Shown here: in pieces, positions 1-11,067 of the stretch
Numbering within the stretch: the stretch's first letter is position 1
How the letters are laid out: each line of letters starts with the position of its first letter
Source: Valencia hispanica
Lineage: Eukaryota; Chordata; Actinopteri; Cyprinodontiformes; Valenciidae
Direction of reading: 5' to 3'
DNA length: 64,000 nucleotides
Assembly (NCBI GenBank): GCA_963556495.2
Contig: OY747712.1
Coordinates: forward strand, 21,279,235-21,343,234
Program-made: the position numbers and the translations under genes
The notes under the pieces: model-generated
Seen by the model: the letters and a program-made list of their open reading frames with translations, nothing else
Database searches by the model: none
What the model was told of the DNA's origin: nothing

Positions 1-689
1 GAGGGAAAGGAGCCGATGGGTGGCAAGTGGTATCACTGAACAAACACAATGCAAGCTGCAGCCCTCCTCCCTTCCTAATGGAAGTGGAGAAAGTTAGTGC
101 ATAGTAGTTGGATAATAGTGAACCTGCCTGATGGTGCTTTCACAAGCCTGCTACCCTGTAGATAGAGTAATTAGGGAATGTTTGGTTGAATGCCTCAAAA
201 AGGTACCCTATTTTCTTCTCTGAGCTGTGCCAGCACAGCCACTGAACTACATCAAATTCAATAAATGTGGATAACCATAATCATGTGCCAGTAAAAGCAA
301 AAGTCCTAAAATAGCAGCACTCTCTATCCTGTCATCTGAAGAGCTTATTATACAGATAGAAACTAAAGTCCTGACAGATGGGGGGATGCATCTTTATAGA
401 GCAGAGCTGCATCAAACACATCTTAGCGTTCTTTGTTTTTGGCTGAGCATCCCTCACACTCTGCCCTGCGATACTGTCGTTCTCATAACACTCTCCAGCC
501 AGGCCATCTGTACTTTCCTGATCTGGCATCCATCAGTTCTTATCCATCTCTCCACAAGACTGCACTTTTTACTGTTTGCTTTCCTCACTTCCACTTAGGG
601 TTATTTATTTCTCCATCATCTTTGTCATCTGTCTCTTTGCTATTCCGTCTTCTCTTCTCTTCTCTTCCTTTCCTATATATCTATTATTG
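1..689. other. mmp16 intron 4 segment, no recognised element
   Basis: Non-coding sequence downstream of exon 4 on the minus strand, so within mmp16 intron 4 if the next exon lies further left. Short ORFs here show no family motifs. A CT-rich patch is seen around 590-670. No catalytic HELGH exon is present. Confidence 0.6.
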
Positions 690-1410
690 ATATGGCTGAA
701 AAGTTTCTAATTTTGTCATGTTGCAACCACAAATGTTATTTTATTTTAATTGCAATTTTATATAATAGACCATCAAAATGTAGTGCATATTGTAAAGTAT
801 GAGTAGATAGTTACATCACTTTTGTACAAACAAAATCTGAAAAGTGTGGCATGCATTGGTATTCAGCACCCCCCCCCCCCCAGTCAAAGATTTAGATAAC
901 CGCAGCTCCACCTGCCAGTTCTTTAGTGTATGTCTGTATAAGCTTTCCCCACATCTACAGACTTTTGCTCATTCTTCTTTACAAAATGGCTGACATTCAA
1001 TCAAATCTGATATGAATAAACACTTTAAAGCCATGCAATAAATTCACATTGGAGGCAATAAGTTTGATTTGACGATTTCAACACATGAACATATTATGAT
1101 TCTTTCAAAGCTTCAAACAAATTTTCTTTCATGATTTTTCTAAATTCAGCTCCTTCCGTCTTTACATACACTGACCTGTTTGCTGTGTTCTTTGGTCTAC
1201 ATGATCCTGATTGTTTTCCAACAAATCTCTGAGGCCTTCACAAGACACAGATTTAAATTCAGATTAAATTACAAAGAGATTGATACAGATATTTACCAAA
1301 TTGTTGATTCTTGAATGGCATTGGCTGCACTTGGTTTTATTTAGGTGTATCAGAGTAATGGGTGCTGGATACATATACCACATACTACACATTTCAGAAT
1401 TTTATCTGTA
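690..1410 (-). mobile_element. internally deleted Tc1-like element (Tc1-C type)
   Basis: Both ends of one Tc1-like element are recognisable: the left end around 690-880 (TAGACCATCAAAATGTAGTG … TCTGAAAAGTGTGGCATGC) and the other end around 1230-1405 (AATCTCTGAGGCCTTCACA, ending near a degenerate terminal repeat). Between them only a short piece of transposase antisense sequence is left (about 915-1060, matching the C-terminal region of the family). It is therefore a deleted, non-autonomous copy in mmp16 intron 4. A poly-C run of about 13 bases lies at 869-881. Confidence 0.65.
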
Positions 1411-1450
1411 AATTAGTTTATCAAAATTTAGGTTTACACCCCTTTCTCAC

Positions 1451-1755
1451 CATCATGGTTGGGGTTTCCAAGGGTCCAAGGTTCATCTGAGTCAAAGTGC
1501 GTGTCCCCTCCTATGCCAGGGCCCGGAAAATAGGCATGGGCGAGGAATCCACCCTCCCCATCGAAGGGCGAGCTGTCACCATGAAAGCCAGAAGCGAAGA
1601 TGATGGTGATGTCCACGTCACGCCTGCCAGTCTCCAGGGCACTGTATGGAACGGCCTCGAAGCGCAGAGGAGTCACACCCTGCCACACATCAAATGCCCT
1701 CCGGATGGCATCATGAGTCTCCCGGGCACCCACCTTTGGTGTGATATTTTTTATG
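1451..1755 (-). CDS. mmp16: mmp16 coding exon 4: catalytic domain, first half
   Basis: 305-base exon with acceptor TTTCTGCAG and donor GTGAGA (1445-1450), entering in phase 2 and leaving in phase 1 (GATG|GT). It encodes residues 133-233, from IKNITPKVG to GNPNHDG. The structural zinc ligands of MMPs are all here: His190 and Asp192 in [10 protein letters not shown], His205 in [11 protein letters not shown], His218 in [12 protein letters not shown]. The stretch [20 protein letters not shown] and the close LGNPNHDG match my memory of MMP16 better than MMP14, MMP15 or MMP24 (MMP24 has ADIMIFF and GNANHDG), so mmp16 is the call. The active-site exon with HELGH is not in bases 1-1450 and must lie beyond the window. 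Teleosts may have a and b copies; which one this is cannot be told here. Confidence 0.92.
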
Positions 1756-2869
1756 CTGCAGAAAGATAAACAAGAAACTGTTTGAGAGGCTTTAGAGGGG
1801 TGGAGGCTGGCAAAATGCAGGGAACTAAATATGGAAGTAAAACGCCCCATGCTTCTCCCCCTTGAGTTTTATCTTATTGATGTGGAGTGAATATTTACAG
1901 TTTTTAGAATGAAGCGACACTGGGGGAAAAAAAGTAACACTTGACACAACTATTTAAAGACCAACAGCTTTCACTGAACTTTTAACACAGTAGTCGTTAT
2001 CAGTCCCTGGCAGACAGAGAGGAAGGAGGAAATCATCTTCCTCTCTCTCTTTCTCTCTCTATCCACTCATTTTCGTGAAAAAAGCCCGGGCAGTGGCAAC
2101 GGCAGCACCGGCTCAGCACTGATTGACATTCCATTAGAAGAGGTGGCTCATCAATTCAAATTCAGTGAGCAAGCTAGGAAGGATTTAAATAAATTGGCAG
2201 TGTTATCATCTATTACGGCTGTAACCTGTCAATTTGCGGTTGTGCCGCAAACCCGTTTATCAGTCCTCCTCAGGCCCATTAAAACCCAAAGCTTAATTAT
2301 GGCAGATAGGATGAGTTTCACTATTTCTGCTGAGATTGTGAATAGTTTACTCTCCCATTTTTACATATCAGGGTGAGGGCAGTTTGTTTAGCTTAATGAA
2401 CAGGAAAGAGATTGTGTAATGGTTCAAAACACATCCTAATGCGTTTTTAACTGTGCTACATACTATTTATATACTGAACAGCAAGAATACTCACAACACA
2501 CAATTTAGGTGTTAAGCTGTTGATATGTGCATGTGTGAATACCCCCCACACAAGCAACATATTTAGTCAGTCTCTATGACATGTAGCATACAATCCCAGG
2601 TGTTTAAAGATGGTAAAAATAAATCTATAAATAAATAGTGTAAAACACTTTTTTGTTAGTTAAAAATTAAATGAAGAAATAAAAATATATAAAAAATGCA
2701 AAGGTAAATAAATAAAAAATTAAAATAAAATAAAATGAATAACAAAATAAATAAAAATGAAAGGTTTTAATGTGAGATTAAACCTTATTGAAAATTGGCG
2801 TTTTATCAGGAAAGTGATAAACCTGCAAGAAGCTTACCAGCCATCACAGCTGATGTTGCTGTCTCTCAC
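1756..2869 (-). other. mmp16 intron 3
   Basis: 1,114-base intron between coding exons 4 and 3, defined by GTGAGA and TTTCTGCAG. It holds a CT-rich tract (about 2039-2062) and an A-rich, AAAT-like stretch (about 2625-2760). No other gene or dated element was recognised. Confidence 0.8.
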
Positions 2870-2986
2870 CTGTAGGTTATGTGCGTACGCTGCCACTTCT
2901 GCCCTGTCAGCGCGTATCTCCTCCTCCGTGACTTTGTGGCACTTTTAATTTTATCTGGAACTCCACAGCGTGGCTTTTGCATCCAT
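2870..2986 (-). CDS. mmp16: mmp16 coding exon 3: cysteine switch and furin site
   Basis: 117-base exon with acceptor CTAG (2987-2990) and donor GTGAGA (2864-2869). It encodes residues 93-131 and part of Ser132. It contains the cysteine switch PRCGVPD (Cys100 holds the catalytic zinc in the zymogen) and, 13 residues later, RRRRYAL (113-119), the furin-type site that marks membrane-type MMPs and lets them be activated inside the secretory pathway. YALTGQKWQRTHITYS then opens the catalytic domain. Reading phases match the exons on both sides. It is too short to show as a long ORF and was found by reading the strand between exons 2 and 4. Confidence 0.93.
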
Positions 2987-3602
2987 CTAGAATGTAAAGG
3001 AAAAAAAAGTTAATTTTGCATTTGACATTTTTGCATTCCCAGTTTCCACTCTATGACGAAACAAAGCGCAGAAGTGAACTCGTCGGTTCTCTTCTCGGGC
3101 ACTGAGTCACAACAGCCAAAGAAAAGAAAATGGATGCAAAATACTGCTAAACTACTTCAAAACTACACTTTTTCTCATTCGTACAACATCATTTAACACA
3201 ACTACTGAACAAACACAATATAACGGCAAAAACATTAGTTCTCACCTTAGAGTGATATCACTGCATGATCATGCAAAACGAGAAGAGGAAAAAGTGTTAA
3301 AACCTTCACCTGGTGTTGTTTCAGGTGAGGTGATGGGGCAGGGGGAGAAAAAACTCTGTACTCTGTCCTTCAGCAGCCTTATAAGATATAATAGTACCTA
3401 CAGGTATTCCAAAATGGAATGGATGGATGGATGGAGGGACGGAGGGAAGGACAGAAAGACGGATGGATCTTGAAATGTCCATCCTGATATTTTAATGTAG
3501 ATGAAGGGGAGCCACTATATCAGCTGGACATCCTGTGCCTTATTAAAGTGTGTGTGCTGCACAGGTTGTGTTTGTGCATCTGCAACACATGTGTCCACTT
3601 AC
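2987..3602 (-). other. mmp16 intron 2 with GGAT-like simple repeat
   Basis: 616-base intron between coding exons 3 and 2. It carries an imperfect tetranucleotide repeat based on GGAT at about 3417-3467 (plus-strand reading). Nothing else recognised. Confidence 0.8.
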
Positions 3603-3751
3603 TCCTTGGTTGTCTCATCCAGCGTCCCTGTGACATTGAGACCGTAGATGCGCTGCATGGAGGCAATGGCTGACTGCATGGTTTTGGCCGAGCGCAGGAC
3701 AGACATTCCGGGTTCTGTGTGGGGAAGGTATCCATACCTCTGTAGCCATCC
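3603..3751 (-). CDS. mmp16: mmp16 coding exon 2: pro-domain
   Basis: 149-base exon, phase 0 at the start and phase 2 at the end, with acceptor CAG (3752-3754) and donor GTAAGT (3597-3602). It encodes residues 44-92, reading GWLQRYGYLPHTEPGMSVLR and then SAKTMQSAIASMQRIYGLNV and TGTLDETTK. This is the peptidoglycan-binding-like pro-domain of MMPs: the WLQ.YGYLP opening, the MQ...YGL.VTG helix region and the LD..T close are all family hallmarks. The pro-domain keeps the protease latent until cut. It joins exon 1 in frame (…SVE|GWLQ) and exon 3 by a split Glu codon (GA|A). Confidence 0.93.
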
Positions 3752-4959
3752 CTGTGAGGGGTAAGACCAAAAACATAATCCTAATCCATCCCATCCTAGG
3801 ACATTACAAATGAAACAGATTTAATTAGACAGGAAATTTTTAAAAAATAGAAAGCTGCTTTAAATATAAAAGTAATAAATGTTTGTTCGCAGCATCCTTA
3901 TTTCAGACACTTTGTTCATGTTGTCTATGCAGTATTAATACAGACTAAAAAACGTTTTTCCACAGCAATGTTGTATTTCTCAAAGCTTCAAATACCATTG
4001 CAATCTACTCAGTACTTTAAGTAAATAAATGCTTGTGCAACCAATGCCCTAAAAGGTAATTCCCAAAAGTTTTTTAATAATGTCCTGTGGAAGCCTATGT
4101 GGGTATGGTGCGATATAGTGGGTCTTGTTACCCTGTAGCATTTAAACAGATTGGTTCTACAAAAGGCAGAGTATATATTTTTCTTCTGTTGCCTAGTTGA
4201 CTTTAATGAATTAAAGCCACAAAACTCTGGATTTGTGTCAGTCAATAAGGTGGACAGGCTCCGACGGCTGAAAAGAGAAAAGTGTTTCTCAAACCTGGGG
4301 TTGGGACCCTTCTGATGGTCACAAGCCAACATGTATGGGGACCTGGGCTCCACTTTAGAAAACAATTGAGTCTTATTTAAAAATAAGATTTTTGCTATAA
4401 TTCCTCACAAGAGCTAAAGACAGTATTTGCAAATAGATTAATACAACATTTGGGTTTATGAAGATTTTAATTCATCTACTTCTTGAAGATTAACCAATTG
4501 TCTGGGTCTTAAATCTTTACCAGTGTCGGTGATAACATTTCGGAACCACTACCCTAACTTAAAACTGGCTTTTTGATTGTGCTTTAACACATTCCCTGAC
4601 AATCAGTTAAAAAACAGGTTGTTCCCAGTTAACTTTTGAAGTATAACAAAAAACAACAACTTTACTGTGAAAAAAGATTATTTCATGGTGCAATCCTACA
4701 TTCTTTAAGATCAACTCTCCTCTTCCAGTCTCCAGAAAGATTAGCAGAGCACTTAAAGACAGAGAAAGAGAGAGAAAAGTCCAGGAACAAGGTCTTGTAA
4801 GTCTAAGCGATCTGGAGATGCTCCAAAATATAATGGGTTCATCCTTTGCCTGCACTTCAGCTCTCTTCAGACTCATTAAAACTGTGTTGGCAGATTTGGC
4901 CTAAACCTGTTAACAAACATTAATGAAAATAGATCTCTTCCAAGCTGGAGATGAAAACA

Positions 4960-5078
<119 letters not shown>

Positions 5079-5944
5079 AAGCTCTGTGTCTTGAAGCTGA
5101 ACTGACCACCTTCCAACCAGGGTCAATTGGCAAATTTTTATAGCTGTTTCAGACTGGTTAGTCCTTGTTAGTTAAGACAGAAAAACACTCCAAAATTAGA
5201 CAATTTAGCCCATATGTCCATCCGCATTTAGTCTAAACAAAGACTTTAGAAGTCAAGTTTGGTTGAACCATTTCATCACATTTTTTTACATTCTCAGTCG
5301 CATGTTCACATTGTTTTGATAGAAGGCAACATCATCTAATTTATGTCTATTCACCAAATATTTAGCTTGTGCCAGAGATTTCGCTTGAAAAAATTCTGAC
5401 CAGGATAAACATGGATACATTTTCTGCAAAAATTAAGAATATAACCTGTTATTTTTAATAATGACTCAAAACTACATTTGGAAACTATATGTCTGTATGC
5501 CTGTTAAGCTGCTGACAGCAGTTGGGTACCCAGTTGTTCTGTCTTAATGAGTACAAGGTTAGCCTGGGATCACAATGAGGACTTACATGGGACCCACATG
5601 GTTAAAAAAAATAAAACTTATTGTAGTTGGAAAAGTTGTGTAAGTCTTAGGTGGGTATTAAATGAATATTAGAGAAAATCAAATAAATTGAGCACATAAT
5701 TTCTGACCCATATAGGTCCACCTTTTTAAAGAGTTGTCCTGCATCAAACCTATGAAAGCAATTAACATGTGGACATTATATGGCCCATGGACACTCCCTA
5801 ATGTGGTCCAGTTTCCAAACGGTCTCTTCCCCATATGGGTTCATCATGTTAAGGTTGAGTAAGTACCCAAACAGATTTCCATTAATTGTCAATACCCACA
5901 TATCTGTGCTGGGTTATGAGGAGGATAGTGCCTATTTTTGGCAA

Positions 5945-6130
5945 TCACTAGGCAAAAGGTAGAGTACACCCTCGACAGGTTGCCAATCTATCACAGGGCA
6001 ACACAGAGACACTGAGGACAAACAGCCATGCACAAACACTCAGAACTATGGGTAATTTAGAAAGGCAAATCAACATAAGATGCATAGCGGTAATTTTGGA
6101 TTGTGGAAGCTGTAGTTCCCAGAGAGAGCC
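5945..6130 (-). repeat. partial dispersed tRNA-like repeat, antisense
   Basis: Reads in antisense the tail part of the same repeat family as 9325-9640 (CAGGTTGCCAATCTATCACA is the reverse of the phrase around 'tgatggactggc'). Only the body without the promoter-like boxes is present. Confidence 0.45.
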
Positions 6131-7674
6131 CAGATTCAAGTTCAGTCAAGTGAATTAAGCACATTGGATCAGGTTGCAGAAGCATGTCAGTGGAAATCAG
6201 AGGCACTTGAGCTCAATTTCACGCCCTATACCAAAGTGAGCATATTTACCTGTTATGGTTAAATGTTAAAACTTTTTAATAAACGTACAAATCAAAACAC
6301 ATTTTTACTTTGTGAGTATGGGTCAATCTGAGTGAATCTTTTAAAACGAAAACTACACTCAATGGAAAAGACTTGAGATTGAATTGTAATGTAAGAATTG
6401 TAATCTGTTTATATGATTGGAATGATTTGATGACACATTTCTGTATATAAACTGATTTAGTGTTTGTGTTGTAAAAAGGCTTTCAGATGATAGTTGTCGT
6501 GAATTAAAGATATAAAAATAAACTATTTAAAATCATTTGAAATGCACTCAAACTGGTTTCAGAAATAGTATGTGTCCTAAAGGAACAATAAGTAAAAGTA
6601 TAATAAACAATAATAAAAAGTAAAGTAGTAATGGTGTTTACTCCCTGTTTTAAAAAAAGGAAGAAAAATTGTGTATTTATTTTCACATACCGCCCAATGC
6701 CTTGCACTGATTATTATTTATCATCTTACTCTATTATGCTCAAGCCTCTACAATGAGTCTGGAATGCTTAGGTGCTTGTCAGCAGAATTGAAAATGTGCA
6801 TTGTTAGAAACGGTCCACTCTGGGGCTTTAGATTTAAATGTATTCACCAGAAGCTGAGAAAGCACCGATGGTGACAGCAGTCAGTGTTTGTGTCTTTGCA
6901 TCTTCCGGTTGATGTGTGGGCATGTGAAAGACTGCGGCCCTGTCCACTCTTCATCCTCTACCAAACCATACTGGGAGTAAATGGTGACTAAAAAACATCA
7001 CGAGACTCCGACCTAAAGACATAAGGTCCAGGTGTGCTCACATCAGCTGCAGCTGATCTGCTTCCTCTGTCCACCCCTCCCCTTCCTCCCCAATCTTTCC
7101 TTCTATGCTCATCTAAATCTCGTCTATCCTCGTGTTACCTCTGTGGCTTGTGTTTGGTCTATAGACACAGATTTTTAGACAGATACTAGGCAGACTGAAG
7201 AGAGCCATTAAATTGAATAACGATGTGTGTGTTACTGTCAGCTTCAGCCTTTCATTTCTCCAGAGTGGAGGGAGGAAGGGGGTTAGGGGGTGCAGCCAGT
7301 GGCAAGGATGGAAATGATATTAATTAATCAGGTACAAACTAGCAAATCCTATTATGCAACTTGTAAATGTTTAATCTTGTCCAACACTATGATGCTGTCA
7401 AAGCATCTCTCAGTCTCACCTCATGAAAACACCATCGATGTAAAAAAAAAAAAAAGAAATAGGCATCATTTCTAGTTCAAGCACCGCAATGTAACAACCT
7501 CATATGAGCTGTTTCATTAAATGAGGGATCCAAGGAGGAGAATGTTTTTATTTGCAGTTCACAATGTCTCCATCATGATCATCCAGAGGCACAGCGCGCA
7601 GATTCAGGCTGCATATATGTTGTTTTTCACGCAGATGCAGATGATGTGGAGGAGAGGAGGAGGGAAGGCCGTGC

Positions 7675-7697
7675 AAAAAAAAAAAAAAAAAAAAAAA
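7675..7697 (-). repeat. 23-base homopolymer at the mmp16 intron 1 donor
   Basis: A run of 23 A on the plus strand, read as 23 T in the mmp16 transcript, starting at intron position +7 right after the donor GTAAGA. Length is as given in this assembly and could be a sequencing artefact by a base or two. Confidence 0.9.
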
Positions 7698-7703
7698 TCT
7701 TAC

Positions 7704-7832
7704 CTCAACGCTGAACTGATGCTGCTCCTCTCCGGACACGGATCGCGAAATCAAAAGCAAAAGATGCAAGCAGAGCGCTGCCGCGTAAAAGCAATCCGGT
7801 GGTTTTCTTTTACTGACGGATACTAAGGTCAT
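7704..7832 (-). CDS. mmp16: mmp16 coding exon 1: start codon and signal peptide
   Basis: First coding exon of a membrane-type matrix metalloproteinase, 43 codons from the ATG at 7832-7830. The protein starts MTLVSVSKRKPPDCF, then a hydrophobic stretch (about residues 17-29, AAALCLHLLLLIS) that reads as a signal peptide, and ends EEQHQFSVE. The exon stops at GAG followed by the donor GTAAGA (7698-7703), phase 0. Human MMP16 has a first exon of nearly the same size and a similar end before the WLQKYGY motif, which is what the next exon (3603-3751) supplies. The start was chosen because it is the only ATG that gives a signal peptide in frame with that exon. A 23-base T run (coding strand) begins at intron position +7. 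MMP16 is a cell-surface protease that activates proMMP2 and cuts matrix proteins. A different MT-MMP paralogue is possible but less likely. Confidence 0.88.
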
Positions 7833-8235
7833 AATGACCCGCTTTTCTTCCCAACTGTTTATTAGGAGAAGCCGCCTGTCTGCTTTGTGTCAAATAAAAA
7901 CCATCAAGTCAAGATTCGGCTGAATTCAAGAAGCGTCTTTTAATTTAAAAATAAAAATCCTGATGATGGTTGAAGAAATGTGCTCCGATGTCAAGCAGAG
8001 ATAACTCGGCGTGTTAGATTTGCTGTCCTCGCCATTCTGATTTACAACAGCGGCTACATCCATCCATAGCGGTATCAATGGCCATGTACAGTAAAGCTAC
8101 CCAGTCTGCGCAAGATAGGCTCCCTCCCGACTCGACGCCTGCGCTTTGATTCCTCACACAGCGCAGCATCACAAGAGCTGCCCTATAGGCTGCAGTCTGC
8201 ATGAGAGAAAACATACAACCCTTCAGGACGCCCTG
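7833..8235 (-). promoter_or_regulatory. mmp16 5' flank: probable 5' UTR and promoter
   Basis: About 400 bases directly upstream of the mmp16 start, with more CpG and G+C than the neighbouring introns and none of the repeats found further out. It is the natural place for the 5' UTR and core promoter. No convincing TATA box or initiator was identified, so limits are approximate. Transposon debris begins near 8240. Confidence 0.4.
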
Positions 8236-8239
8236 TACG

Positions 8240-8860
8240 GCTCAATCAAAAAGCGGAATATCATCGAAAAGTTCATTTATTTCAGACATGCGATAAAAGA
8301 AAGCGAAACTCATATTTTATATGTTGCCTACTTTACTGTAATTTATTCAAATCCCGTATTTCTGTTTATTCATGATTAGTACCCAATGGACGCCCCCCCA
8401 CCAAAAAAACAAACAATAAAAGGTGAGAATTATCAGCCTATAATTAAGGGGAAAGACTGCTGATTTGACTGTACCGCTTTGCGAAATATAATTCTCACAT
8501 AATATGTTGACAAATGCAATAGCTGCGCAACACCTTCGCTGTTTGAAAGTTGGGGAAACGGTAAGAATGTAAGCAAATGTACCAATTTCTGCTGGTTGTT
8601 TCTGAGCTGGGAAAACAATTTATGTATTGTATTTCATGCCTCTGTTGCTTTTAAACATGGCATAAAGCCTGGCCTGGGCTGCAAAAAACAAACAATGTAC
8701 ACGGGATGATGAAAAAAGGCAAGAAGTCATTAAAAATTAAGCTAGCAGTTCATAGAGTGATGCATATAAACGTAAAGTTAAGTGGAAGGAAAAACGTAGT
8801 TTTAAAGCAACAGAGATATCCACAGTCTTGATAGGATTGTCAAGCAAAGCCAATTTAAGT
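8240..8860 (+). mobile_element. Tc1-like remnant (Tc1-B type), copy 1
   Basis: The terminal-repeat phrase AATATCATCGAAAAGTTCAT and the following GCGAAACTCATATTTTATAT (8257-8320) correspond to the ends of the Tc1 at 26047-27353 (AATATCATGGAAAATTTTAT). Further on, GACTGCTGATTTGACTG (8455-8471) and AGTTAAGTGGAAGGAAAAA (8775-8795) match the DNA-binding part of its transposase. Heavily decayed; no usable ORF. Confidence 0.55.
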
Positions 8861-8989
8861 AAAAGAGAAGCTAAAATTACTGCTTATAGGCTAAATGAAA
8901 AGCCATATTTTAGTTTCTCATAAAATTGTAATTTAACATAGTACCATTAAAAAAGTGTATTTAAAACAAAAAAATAATTTTATGGCTCT

Positions 8990-9270
8990 ACACAATCATG
9001 GGTAGGACTGCTGATTTGACTGGTCCAGCAGACCATCAACAATGTGCTTCACAAGGAAGGTAAGCCACAACACCTCATTGGTAAAGAAGCTGGGAGAACA
9101 ATTAGTGCGATATATAAATGGAACGTTAAGTGGAAGGAAAAAGGTGGTTGAAAAAGGTGCACAAGCAATAGATATAGCAACTCTCTTAAAAGGTCTTAAG
9201 ACAAGCAATTATACTAAATAATTTGAAAGAGAATTTCAAGAACTACCACACAGATGGACCCAGGACATGG
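8990..9270 (+). mobile_element. Tc1-like remnant (Tc1-B type), copy 2
   Basis: Again covers the transposase DNA-binding region: GACTGCTGATTTGACTGGTC, then AAGCTGGGAGAACAATTAGT, CGTTAAGTGGAAGGAAAAAG and CACCACACAGATGGACCC. Because it repeats the region already present in the neighbouring remnant, it is a separate copy and not a piece of it. Confidence 0.55.
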
Positions 9271-9324
9271 GCGACAACAGTTACATTATTTGTGTTATGA
9301 TGTGGAATTAGAAGGATATTAGTT

Positions 9325-9640
9325 GTAATAGGCTGCACAGTGGTCAGTTGGTAGCACTGTTGCCTTGCACCAAGATGGTCCTGGGTTCAAATCTCAGCTT
9401 GGGGTCTTTCTGCATGGAGTTTGCATGTTCTCCCTGTGCATGTGTGGGTTCTCGTTCTTCCTCCCACAGTCCAAAAACATAACTTCGGAATTGCACTCTC
9501 TAAATTGCCCCTAAGTATGAGTGAGTGTGTGCGTGCATGGTTGTTTGTCTGTGATGGACTGGCCTGGTAGACCAGGGTGTACCCCCCCCCCCCCCCCACA
9601 CACACAACCCTGCATAGGATGTACAGTTAATGGATGGATA
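9325..9640 (+). repeat. tRNA-like dispersed repeat (SINE-like)
   Basis: A common teleost repeat with polymerase III-like boxes: A-box-like TGGTCAGTTGG (9341-9351) and B-box-like GGTTCAAATCT (9384-9394), followed by the phrases TGGAGTTTGCATGTTCTCCC and TCCTCCCACAGTCCAAAAAC and the tail TGGATGGATAG. A run of 16 C sits at 9582-9597. Not a tRNA gene: no cloverleaf can be drawn. A similar tail fragment is seen at about 9745-9805. Confidence 0.6.
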
Positions 9641-10169
9641 GTTGTTATTATTAACAGGATCTACAGACTTATATGTTGATACAGACATTTGGAGAAATGC
9701 AGAAGTAAAACAAAAAACCCAAAAAGGACTTGCTGGAGATAGGGACCAGACTCCCCCGCGCAACCCTGAATAGGATAGATGGTATAGATAATGGATGGAT
9801 GATTGGATTATTATAACATAACAATATATACTTTTTTTTCTGACAAGTCACTTACCTCTAAAATGTACTGCTGGCTCAGTATATAGAAACGCATATTAAA
9901 ACAATTAATACGTTGTATGACAAAAGCTCACTTCAACACAAACTTTAAGTGTGTGTTGGTGTCTGATGGAGCTTTGGTTAAACATGCTTGTTTTTCATTC
10001 ATTGCAGTTGCTAGAGGTGGTAGAGAGGCTAGAAATTGCATTCAAGCAGTAACATTCAAAACATACTTCATAACATACTTCAAAATAATATTATTCCAGT
10101 AAAAGGAAAAATTGAGCTGCAGTAAAACTAGGATATGTTTTTTTTTTCGTGTACATACAACTAGTTCTT

Positions 10170-10350
10170 AACCACTTGTGTTCACAGAGTGATATGTCCT
10201 AGCATAATAGAAAGTTAAGTGAAAGGGAAAAGTGTGGTAAAAAAAAAAAGATTCACAAGCAAATGGCAGTAACAACAAATTTAAGAAGCAAAGCCCATTT
10301 AGTAGTTTAGGAGATATCTCCAAGGTGTGAACTGCATCTGGATTAATGTG
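10170..10350 (+). mobile_element. Tc1-like remnant (Tc1-B type), copy 3
   Basis: TGTTCACAGAGTGATATGTC, GAAAGTTAAGTGAAAGGGAA and AGATTCACAAGCAAATGGCA again match the helix-turn-helix part of the Tc1-B transposase, with many substitutions. Confidence 0.5.
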
Positions 10351-10439
10351 TGCTAATCTCCAGCTCAAGACGCCGTATGTTAGCTGAAGTAAAACGTAGT
10401 TCTATTACTCTGGGCTCGATTGCTGCTCAAAGACCCAGA

Positions 10440-10790
10440 TGTCTGACACGAAAAAACTGAATTTAAGAACTGAAACTGAATTGTAGAAGTGAAACTGAAC
10501 GTTTTAGAGCTGAATTTACAAAAAGATGAAATACAGTTTTAAAGCAAATAAATTCATTTTCAAAATATAAAATTAAATTTAAATTTTGTGACAATCATTT
10601 CTAAACTATAAATGTGATTTCAAATTGGGTTAATTCAGATTCAGTTTTTCAAAGCATTTATTCAATTTGAGCATTTCAGATTTAATCTAAGTGATGCAAA
10701 TTCAAACAGAAGTAATTCAAATTCAGTTTCTGATGGCACATAATTCTGTCCATACTGGAGTTGGTACTTCTACAGCCATGGAACAAATAC
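10440..10790. repeat. AT-rich block of degenerate TTCAAATTCAGTTT motifs
   Basis: Loose repetition of GAAACTGAA / TTCAAATTCAGTTT-like words on both strands. Probably an old dispersed repeat; family not recognised. Confidence 0.35.
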
Positions 10791-11067
10791 ACATCTGGGG
10801 TCTCTTTTATAAAGCTTGCTATTGCGTAAGTCACTTTCTACACAAACGTTGTGATTTAGAAAAAAAAAAAAAGGCAAAATATGCACAAAGTTGGGCACAC
10901 TAAAAACCTTCATTATGCACATTCTGGACACTGACAGACACGGGCAGCGCTGCCGGTGAGATGGCAAAAGCCACATTTTCAGACTTGTAGACCCTCACAC
11001 ACACAACCAACAGTCAAAAATTATTTAGTCAGCCACTAATTGTGCAAGTTCTCCCACTTAAAAAGAT

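Noticed and set aside
1..1450. Search for the mmp16 HELGH exon
   Set aside because: No minus-strand frame carries the zinc-binding motif; the exon must be beyond the window.
9341..9394. Possible tRNA gene
   Set aside because: Only A- and B-box-like words; no cloverleaf, and the repeat continues far beyond tRNA length. The same holds for 63510-63562.
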